From: CADCVW01 sp035644935
Lineage (GTDB): Bacteria > Pseudomonadota > Alphaproteobacteria > Sphingomonadales > Sphingomonadaceae
DNA: 8,916 nucleotides
Assembly: GCA_035644935.1 (NCBI GenBank)
Contig: DASQNO010000091.1
Coordinates: forward strand, 1 to 8,916
Direction of reading: 5' to 3'
The notes under the pieces are model-generated. The model was not told where the DNA came from and ran no database searches. It saw nothing but the letters and a program-made list of their open reading frames with translations. Numbering within the stretch: the stretch's first letter is position 1; each line of letters begins with the position of its first letter. Both the position numbers and the translations under genes were made by a program. Positions 1 to 5,175 of this stretch are shown one piece after another.

Positions 1-1
1 C

Positions 2-835
2 GACCAGGCGGGGCCGATGGCGCGCGACGTCCGCGACTGCGCGATCCTGCTCGAGGCGATGGCCGGGTACGACCCCAAGGACTCTACCTCGCTGAACGCG
101 CCAGTTCCGGCTTGGGAGAGCGGTTTGTCCAGCGATCTCAGAGGTAAGCGCGTCGGCGTTCCTAAGGAATACCGCATCGACGGCGTGCCTGCCGAAATCG
201 ACGGCATGTGGGAACGCGGCAAACAGTGGCTGCGCGATGCAGGCGCCGAGATCGTCGAGATCAGCCTGCCGCACACCAAATACGCGCTGCCGACCTACTA
301 CATCATCGCCCCCGCCGAAGCTTCGTCCAACCTCGCTCGATATGATGGCGTCAGGTACGGCGCGCGCGTCTCGGCGGAGGGCGGGCTGGCCGAAATGTAC
401 GGCGCGACGCGCGACGCGGGGTTCGGCGCGGAGGTCAAGCGGCGCATCATGATCGGCACCTATGTGCTCTCCGCCGGCTTCTACGACGCCTATTTCACTA
501 AGGCGCAGCGGGTCCGCGCGCTGATCGTCCGCGACTTCGCGCGGGCGTTCGAACAGTGCGACGTGATCCTGACCCCCACGGCGCCTTCGGCGGCCTTCGG
601 GATCGGCGAAAAGAGCGACGACCCCATCGCCATGTACCTGAACGATGTGTTCGCGGTGCCGGCGAGCCTGGCAGGGCTGCCGGCGATGTCGGTGCCCGGC
701 GGACTGGACATGCAGGGCCTTCCGCTGGGCCTGCAGATCATCGGCCGCGCCATGGACGAGCAGGGCGTATTGAACGCGGGGCTGGCGATCGAGGAGCGGT
801 CGGGGTTCACGGCACGGCCGGAGGCATGGTGGTGA
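2..835 (+). CDS. gatA: Glutamyl-tRNA(Gln) amidotransferase subunit A, 3' part
   Basis: This is the C-terminal 277 codons of GatA, the amidase subunit of GatCAB. GatA releases ammonia from glutamine for transamidation of Glu-tRNA(Gln) and Asp-tRNA(Asn) in the cytoplasm. The reading frame is open from base 2 (DQAGPMARDV) and runs off the left edge, so the ATG at 17 is internal. The Lys and Ser-cis-Ser catalytic residues lie upstream of the window and cannot be checked. Visible family blocks are DPKDSTS, APAEASSNLARYDGVRYG, the IGTYVLSAGFYDAYFTKAQ stretch, LTPTAPSAAF, and a final PASLAGLPAMSVPGG followed by GLPLGLQIIGR. The gene is intact to its TGA at 833-835, which overlaps the GTG start of gatB. 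This is expected of an operon making subunits of one enzyme. Identification is secure; only completeness is unknown. Confidence 0.96.
   Translation, partial: DQAGPMARDVRDCAILLEAMAGYDPKDSTSLNAPVPAWESGLSSDLRGKRVGVPKEYRIDGVPAEIDGMWERGKQWLRDAGAEIVEISLPHTKYALPTYYIIAPAEASSNLARYDGVRYGARVSAEGGLAEMYGATRDAGFGAEVKRRIMIGTYVLSAGFYDAYFTKAQRVRALIVRDFARAFEQCDVILTPTAPSAAFGIGEKSDDPIAMYLNDVFAVPASLAGLPAMSVPGGLDMQGLPLGLQIIGRAMDEQGVLNAGLAIEERSGFTARPEAWW
820..824 (+). promoter_or_regulatory. Ribosome binding site of gatB
   Basis: GGAGG at 820-824 lies inside the end of gatA. It is 7 nt before GTG 832, 4 nt before GTG 829 and only 1 nt before ATG 826, so spacing favours the GTG at 832 as the gatB start. This is an inference from spacing; the three codons are consecutive and in frame. 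Confidence 0.65.
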
Positions 836-2292
836 GCGAATTTCGGGTACGCGGCGCGACGGGCGACTTTGAGGTCGTTATCGGCCTGGAAGTGCACGCG
901 CAGGTCACATCCAGGGCCAAGCTTTTCTCGGGCGCGTCGACCGAGTTCGGGGCGGAGCCGAACAGCCACGTCAGTCTTGTCGATGCGGCGATGCCGGGGA
1001 TGTTGCCCGTGCTCAACGGCGAATGCGTCCGGCAGGCGGTGCGGACGGGCATGGCGCTGGAGGCGCAGATCAACCCGTGGTCGCGATTCGATCGCAAGAA
1101 CTACTTTTACGCCGATCTTCCGCAGGGGTATCAGATCAGCCAACTCTATCACCCGATCGTTGGTGAGGGCGAGATCGAGATTGAGGTCGGTGATGCGACC
1201 AAGCGCGTCGGCATCGAGCGCATTCACCTGGAACAGGACGCCGGTAAGCTGATCCACGACCAGCTGCCGGGGCAGAGCCTCGTGGACCTCAACCGTTGCG
1301 GCGTCGCGCTGATGGAGATCGTATCCAAGCCGGACATGGCGAGCCCCGAAGAGGCAGGGGCTTACGTCAAGAAGCTCCGATCCATTCTCCGCTACGTCGG
1401 CTCGTGCGACGGCAACATGGAGCAGGGATCGATGCGCGCCGACGTCAACGTCAGCGTGCGGCGGGCGGGGGAACCGCTGGGCACGCGGTGCGAAATCAAA
1501 AACGTAAACTCGATCCGCTTTGTGCAGGCGGCGATCGAGTACGAGGCGCGACGACAGGTCGAGATCATCGAGGACGGCGGCGCGATCGTTCAGGAAACAC
1601 GGTTGTTCGATCCTGACCGCGGCGAGACGCGCTCGCTGCGATCCAAGGAGGACGCGCACGATTACCGCTATTTTCCGGATCCGGACCTACTGCCGGTCGA
1701 GCTGGACGAGGCCTTTCTGGAGGAGTGCCGGTCCAGTCTGCCCGAATTGCCGGACGCCAAGCGGCGGCGCTACGAGGAGGCACTGGCGATCCCAGCGTAC
1801 AACGCGGCTGTGCTGACCGCGGAAGTCGAGACGTCGCGCTGGTTCGAAGCGCTGCTGGCCGAAACGGGGGAAGCGCAGGCCCGGACGGCGTCGAATTGGA
1901 TCATCGGGGACCTGTTCGGCGCGCTCAACCGCATAGGACGCAGCATCGAGAACAGTCCGGTGACGCCGACGAAGTTCGCATCGCTGCTGCGGATGATCGC
2001 CGACGGGACCTTGTCCAATACTTTGGGCAAGCAGGTGTTCGAAATTATGGTGGAAACAGGCGAGGACCCGAGAGCGATCGTCGAGGCCCGCGGGCTCAAG
2101 CAGACGAGCGACACGGCTGCGATCGACGCCGCAATCGCCGACGTCATGGCGTCGAACGCGGCCAAGGTGGCGGACTATCGCGGCGGCAAGGACAAGCTGT
2201 TCGGCTTCTTCGTGGGGCAGGTGATGAAGGCGACGGCGGGCAAGGCGAACCCGGGAATAGTCAACGACCTGCTCAGGAAGGCCTTGAGCTAA
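832..2292 (+). CDS. gatB: Aspartyl/glutamyl-tRNA amidotransferase subunit B
   Basis: GatB is the tRNA-binding and kinase/transamidase subunit of GatCAB. It activates the Glu or Asp of the misacylated tRNA with ATP and accepts the ammonia produced by GatA. The predicted protein has 486 residues, the usual length. Visible blocks are EVVIGLEVHAQV (about 14-25), DRKNYFYADLPQGYQ, IHLEQDAGKLIHD, VDLNRCGVALMEIVSKPD (the GatB signature region), GSMRADVNVSVR, RCEIKNVNSIRF and HDYRYFPDPDL (276-286). A YqeY-like tail domain fills roughly the last 140 residues, ending in KANPGIVNDLLRKAL. The start was set at GTG 832 because GGAGG at 820-824 lies 7 nt upstream and the protein then begins MSEFRVRGATG. ATG 826 (one nt from that GGAGG) and GTG 829 are alternatives that change only the first two residues. 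The gene follows gatA with a GTGA overlap. Confidence 0.96.
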   Translation: MSEFRVRGATGDFEVVIGLEVHAQVTSRAKLFSGASTEFGAEPNSHVSLVDAAMPGMLPVLNGECVRQAVRTGMALEAQINPWSRFDRKNYFYADLPQGYQISQLYHPIVGEGEIEIEVGDATKRVGIERIHLEQDAGKLIHDQLPGQSLVDLNRCGVALMEIVSKPDMASPEEAGAYVKKLRSILRYVGSCDGNMEQGSMRADVNVSVRRAGEPLGTRCEIKNVNSIRFVQAAIEYEARRQVEIIEDGGAIVQETRLFDPDRGETRSLRSKEDAHDYRYFPDPDLLPVELDEAFLEECRSSLPELPDAKRRRYEEALAIPAYNAAVLTAEVETSRWFEALLAETGEAQARTASNWIIGDLFGALNRIGRSIENSPVTPTKFASLLRMIADGTLSNTLGKQVFEIMVETGEDPRAIVEARGLKQTSDTAAIDAAIADVMASNAAKVADYRGGKDKLFGFFVGQVMKATAGKANPGIVNDLLRKALS

Positions 2293-2305
2293 GTCGTTCA
2301 GCCGC

Positions 2306-2350
2306 TTGCAACAATTCTTCCGGCAGGTCAGACTTATTTTCCGGAAGATT
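2306..2350 (+). promoter_or_regulatory. Intergenic hairpin with a weak promoter-like element after gatB
   Basis: The 74-base gap between gatB and the lipoprotein gene holds an inverted repeat: 2316-2323 (TCTTCCGG) is complementary to 2341-2348 (CCGGAAGA). Two more A-T pairs (2313-2314 with 2349-2350) form if T2315 is bulged, and the loop is 17 nt. No T-run follows the second arm, so it is not a textbook intrinsic terminator. It may instead sit in the leader of the next gene, because the second arm ends 5 nt before that gene's ribosome binding site. TTGCAA at 2306-2311 resembles a -35 box, but no good -10 box sits at the right distance. The role is undecided. Confidence 0.4.
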
Positions 2351-2353
2351 ACC

Positions 2354-2361
2354 GGTGGAGG
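2354..2361 (+). promoter_or_regulatory. Ribosome binding site of the first lipoprotein gene
   Basis: GGTGGAGG at 2354-2361 ends 5 nt before ATG 2367. It fixes that start inside a reading frame that is open much further upstream, where it overlaps gatB. Confidence 0.7.
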
Positions 2362-2366
2362 CTGCC

Positions 2367-3110
2367 ATGTCACGTTCATTGCTCGCGGTCGCTGCGGCGC
2401 TTTCGCTCGCGTTGGGCGGCTGCGTGTCAACCCGGCAGGTGGCTGACGTTCAGTTTGCGCCGCCGCAGGGCGACTTCAGCCTGATTGTCATGCGGCCGGA
2501 CGTCACTGTCGGCTCGGTCACAATGGGTGGTCTTGTTGAGCCGCGCGAAGACTGGACCGAAAACGCGCGCGCCAATCTGCTCGCGGCGCTGAAGGCGCAG
2601 CAGGCTGGGCGCGGCGGGCGAACAATGATCCTCGAAACGCGCGCGTCGGCGGGCGCGAACGCGGAACTTGTCGCGGACCTGGAGCGGCTGCACAACGCGG
2701 TCGGCGCGTCCATTCAGCTGCACAAATATTCGGGAGCGGACCTTCCGACTAAGCGTCGGCAGGGGATTGACTGGACCTTGGGCGCCGATGCGGTTCGGTT
2801 CGGACAGGCGACCGGCTACGACTACGCGCTGTTCATGTACGCGGAGGATAGTTTCGCCTCGACGGGCCGCGTGCTGCTGGGCGTGCTCGGCACCGCCGGC
2901 TGCTTCGTCGGCTTTTGCGCGCCGATGTCGGGCGGGCGGCAGCTCGCCTATGCCAGCCTGGTCGACCTCAGGAGCGGCGATGTCGTGTGGTTCAACGTGC
3001 TGCAGTCGCAGCTTGGGGACATCCGCACACGCGAAGGGGCGGACCAGATGATCGAGCGGCTACTCGGTCGCATGAAGGCGGGACGCGCGGTGCGGAAGGC
3101 GGCATCGTGA
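2367..3110 (+). CDS. Predicted envelope lipoprotein of unknown function
   Basis: The product has 247 residues. It opens with a lipoprotein signal peptide: MSRSL, a hydrophobic Ala/Leu stretch, then LGGC with the lipid-acceptor cysteine at C19. Residue 2 of the mature part is Val, not Asp, so outer-membrane sorting is possible, although the Lol avoidance rules are best known from E. coli. The rest has no motif I recognise with confidence. A hydrophobic Gly-rich stretch (about 166-186, with C179 and C184) is followed by LAYASLVDLRSGDVVWFN (193-210), a strand-rich pattern seen in various periplasmic lipoproteins. The last 35 residues are basic and probably helical. The start is set by the strong ribosome binding site and the lipobox. 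The stop overlaps the start of the following M48 protease gene (GTGA), which suggests coupled expression and perhaps a shared job in the envelope. No enzymatic role can be assigned. Confidence 0.85.
   Translation: MSRSLLAVAAALSLALGGCVSTRQVADVQFAPPQGDFSLIVMRPDVTVGSVTMGGLVEPREDWTENARANLLAALKAQQAGRGGRTMILETRASAGANAELVADLERLHNAVGASIQLHKYSGADLPTKRRQGIDWTLGADAVRFGQATGYDYALFMYAEDSFASTGRVLLGVLGTAGCFVGFCAPMSGGRQLAYASLVDLRSGDVVWFNVLQSQLGDIRTREGADQMIERLLGRMKAGRAVRKAAS
3094..3099 (+). promoter_or_regulatory. Ribosome binding site of the M48 protease gene
   Basis: GGAAGG at 3094-3099 lies inside the end of the lipoprotein gene, 7 nt before GTG 3107. It supports the GTG as start, because the next in-frame ATG falls after the signal sequence at codon 35. 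Confidence 0.6.
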
Positions 3111-4333
3111 GCGTGTTGCTGTCGCGGCGCGGGTTGCTCGCGGGGGGCGGGTGCTTGTGTTGCGCGGGCCTGACGGGTGTTGCGGAGGCGCGGATTTCGC
3201 CGGCGGCGATGACGCCGCTGATCGGGCCGGGCTACCGGCCGCAGGAGGCCGACGAGAAGGGCCTATGGTCGCAGTACGACCGGATCGAGCAGGACATCGC
3301 CGGGTCCAATCTGCTCATAAAGGATGCGAAGCTCACCGCCTATCTGCAGGAATTAACGGGAAAAGTCGGCGGGCCGGCAGCGCGGGACCTGCGCATCTAT
3401 CTGGCGCACGTGCCGGAGTTCAACGCCTTCATGGCGCCGACCGGTTTCATGGTGGTCTTCTCCGGTTTGCTGACGCGAATGCGCAATGAAGCGCAGTTGG
3501 CGGGAGTGATCGCGCATGAGGCGGGGCATTTTCTGCGCAAGCATCAACTGCGGGCTTGGCGCGATATCAGGACCAAGACCGATGCGTTCACGCTTCTCGG
3601 CATGGGCCTAGGCGGGCTCAGCGCGGCGGGGGGCGGTTTCGCGGGGATCGGCGATCTTTATCAGCTGGCGCAGTTCGGCACGATCTTCAGCCTGGCGCAA
3701 TATGGCCGCGACCTCGAGAAGGAAGCGGACGCGACGGGGCTCCGACTGATCTCGCAAGCCGGTTACGCACCCATGGAGATGTCCAACACCTGGGCGCAGC
3801 TGATCGCGGAAACGGAGGCGAGCGCCGCGATGCGCCGCAAGTCGCCGCGGCGTGGCACGTCGTTGCTGGCGAGCCACCCGGCGCCGGCGGACCGCATGGC
3901 CGACCTCAAGGCGTCGGCGGTCGAGGTTCAGGCGTCCGGCCAGACGTTTGACGCAGGGCGCGACCGGTATTTGGCGGCGATTGCGCCGCATCGGAACATG
4001 CTGCTGGACGATCAGGTCAAGCTGAATGACCCTGGGGCCAGCCTTTACATCATCAACACGCTCGCCAAGGACGGCTGGACGGGGCCGCTGCGTTTCTACG
4101 AGGCGGAGGTCTGGCGGTTGAAGGGTAAGAAGGACGACGAGGCACGGGCGGTGCGCGGCTATGCCGAGGCGGTAAAGATGCCGGACGCTCCGGCCGAGGC
4201 GTGGCGCGCGCATGGCTATGCCCTGCTCAAAAACGGGCAAGGCGAGGCGGGCAAGCAGGCACTGGCGCGGTATCTGCAGATGAAGCCTGCGGCGAGCGAC
4301 GCGGCGATGGTCCGCTATTCGATGGCGCAATAG
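3107..4333 (+). CDS. M48 family zinc metalloprotease, BepA/YfgC-like, with signal sequence and TPR-like tail
   Basis: The predicted product has 408 residues and starts at GTG 3107, which overlaps the previous stop by 4 bases. The N-terminus has a Tat-like twin-arginine motif (SRRGLL, 6-11), a short hydrophobic core with an odd CLCC cluster (16-19) and a possible AEA cleavage site after A28, so export to the periplasm is likely. The M48 domain carries the zinc motif HEAGH (137-141). E204 is the probable third ligand and D208 the conserved Asp of EKEAD, and SHPAPADRM has H257 where BepA has its regulatory histidine. All catalytic residues are present. The C-terminal part (roughly 325-408) is Ala-rich and helical, ending in a TPR-like YALLKNGQGEAGKQALARYL. 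In E. coli, BepA assists or degrades outer-membrane assembly intermediates such as LptD. A similar role is inferred here, supported by the flanking lipoprotein genes. Loosely related M48 proteases of other function remain possible. Confidence 0.93.
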   Translation: MSVLLSRRGLLAGGGCLCCAGLTGVAEARISPAAMTPLIGPGYRPQEADEKGLWSQYDRIEQDIAGSNLLIKDAKLTAYLQELTGKVGGPAARDLRIYLAHVPEFNAFMAPTGFMVVFSGLLTRMRNEAQLAGVIAHEAGHFLRKHQLRAWRDIRTKTDAFTLLGMGLGGLSAAGGGFAGIGDLYQLAQFGTIFSLAQYGRDLEKEADATGLRLISQAGYAPMEMSNTWAQLIAETEASAAMRRKSPRRGTSLLASHPAPADRMADLKASAVEVQASGQTFDAGRDRYLAAIAPHRNMLLDDQVKLNDPGASLYIINTLAKDGWTGPLRFYEAEVWRLKGKKDDEARAVRGYAEAVKMPDAPAEAWRAHGYALLKNGQGEAGKQALARYLQMKPAASDAAMVRYSMAQ

Positions 4334-4343
4334 GAGCGAATAC

Positions 4344-4952
4344 ATGCGTTTGGCACGGATTGCGCCGCTGTTGGCAGCCGCATCGTTGACCGCCTGCGCG
4401 GGCGGCGCCGGATTTGGAACGTACTCGCTCGTTCAGCCCGGCCCGCGCGCGGTGGCGGCAGGCCGCATGACGGTGACGCCGCCGCAGGCGTGGAACCGGG
4501 TGCCGCGCGGAACCTACGACATTCGCGAGGAGGAGAACTGGACGCTGAACGGCCCGATCCTCGACTCGGTGAGCTTCGTCGCCGGGCTGAAGGACGGCAA
4601 GGCGATCGTCCGGCAGCGGCGGCGCGACGACCGGCAGGTGCCGGTCTTTCGCGCCAACATGACGCCGCCTGAAATCGTCGCGATGATCGAAAGCTTTTAC
4701 CGCATCCGCGCGGGCGCCGCGGAGTTCGCGGTGACGGGGTTGAAGCCGGCGACGTTCGTCGGCCGGCCGGGGTTGCAGCTTGATTACGACTATCTGGACG
4801 GCAACGAGATCAAGCGTCGGGGGCGCAGCTATGGCGCGGTGGTGAACGGGCAATTGTACCTGATGCTGCTGGACGCAACGCGGATGCACTATTTCGACGC
4901 CGCCTTACCGGGGTTCGAAACGATGGCGCGCGGGGCCGCGCTACGGGGCTGA
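4344..4952 (+). CDS. Second predicted lipoprotein of unknown function
   Basis: The product has 202 residues. A lipoprotein signal peptide ends in LTAC with the lipid-acceptor cysteine at C18, followed by AGGAGFG. Start ATG 4344 is supported by AGGAG at 4332-4336, which overlaps the stop of the protease gene and lies 7 nt upstream. The mature part has a charged middle (REEENWTLNG, KAIVRQRRRDDRQVP), then TPPEIVAMIESFYR, and ends in a strand-rich block with SYGAVVNGQLYLMLLDA (162-178) and HYFDAALPGFETMARGA. That last arrangement recalls small alpha/beta periplasmic domains of the PsbP/DcrB type, but this is only an impression of pattern. Ten bases separate it from the protease gene, so it is almost certainly co-transcribed with it and probably acts in the same envelope process. 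No function is assigned. Confidence 0.85.
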   Translation: MRLARIAPLLAAASLTACAGGAGFGTYSLVQPGPRAVAAGRMTVTPPQAWNRVPRGTYDIREEENWTLNGPILDSVSFVAGLKDGKAIVRQRRRDDRQVPVFRANMTPPEIVAMIESFYRIRAGAAEFAVTGLKPATFVGRPGLQLDYDYLDGNEIKRRGRSYGAVVNGQLYLMLLDATRMHYFDAALPGFETMARGAALRG

Positions 4953-4979
4953 TTATACGGAGCGTCGGGTTCGGCTGCC

Positions 4980-5007
4980 TTGCCCTCGCTTTCCGGGCTG
5001 CTATAGC
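4980..5007 (+). promoter_or_regulatory. Candidate promoter of tRNA-Leu
   Basis: TTGCCC at 4980-4985 and TATAGC at 5002-5007 are separated by 16 nt and resemble sigma-70-type -35 and -10 boxes. Initiation would fall near 5013-5015, about 17 bases before the mature tRNA 5' end. The 78-base gap after the second lipoprotein gene holds no clear terminator, so readthrough from upstream is also possible. The call rests on motif resemblance and position only. Confidence 0.5.
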
Positions 5008-5012
5008 CCCCC

Positions 5013-5128
5013 GCTTGCCGGCAGCTCGAAGCGGGCGTGGCGGAACTGGTAGACGCGCCAGATTTAGGTTCTGGTATCGCAAGGTGTGGGGGTTCGAGTC
5101 CCTTCGCCCGCACCAGCTTCCGGCAAGC
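5013..5128. repeat. Imperfect 14-bp inverted repeat flanking tRNA-Leu
   Basis: The arm at 5013-5026 (GCTTGCCGGCAGCT) is complementary at 13 of 14 positions to the arm at 5115-5128 (AGCTTCCGGCAAGC). The only mismatch is C5022 against T5119, and the outer nine pairs are perfect. The arms enclose the whole tRNA, and the 3' arm begins with the final A of the encoded CCA. In a precursor transcript this could close a stem joining the 5' leader to the 3' trailer. Confidence 0.8.
5031..5115 (+). tRNA. tRNA-Leu (anticodon UAG)
   Basis: This is an 85-nt class II tRNA. The acceptor stem is GCGGGCG (5031-5037) with CGCCCGC (5105-5111). The discriminator base is A5112 and CCA is encoded at 5113-5115. The D-arm contains AACTGGTAGAC. 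The anticodon stem is CCAGA (5058-5062) with TCTGG (5070-5074) around the 7-nt loop TTTAGGT, giving anticodon UAG at 5065-5067, which reads CUA and, with modification, other CUN leucine codons. The variable arm (5075-5087) can form ATC/GGT around GCAA. The T-loop TTCGAGT (5093-5099) closes a stem with two G-U pairs. A11-type discriminator (A) and long variable arm fit leucine identity. It lies 60 bases upstream of tig and may share a transcript with it. Confidence 0.97.
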
Positions 5129-5175
5129 ACCTCGAGCCGCCTTCTGTTGTTTCTACCCAAGGTGCGCACAAGCCA

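Noticed and set aside
556..831. Upstream extension of the gatB frame into gatA
   Set aside because: The extension is Arg-rich, unlike any GatB N-terminus. The family N-terminus and the GGAGG at 820-824 place the start at 832.
490..1659. 389-codon open frame on the minus strand opposite gatA/gatB
   Set aside because: It overlaps two well-supported genes on the other strand and has shadow-frame composition without motifs.
5013..5128. tRNA-Leu flanks considered as a phage or integrative-element attachment site
   Set aside because: The repeats are inverted rather than direct, no integrase or foreign gene is nearby, and normal housekeeping genes lie on both sides.
5086..5175. Upstream start of the trigger factor frame inside the tRNA gene
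   Set aside because: It would make the coding region overlap the 3' half of tRNA-Leu. The conserved trigger factor N-terminus begins at 5176.
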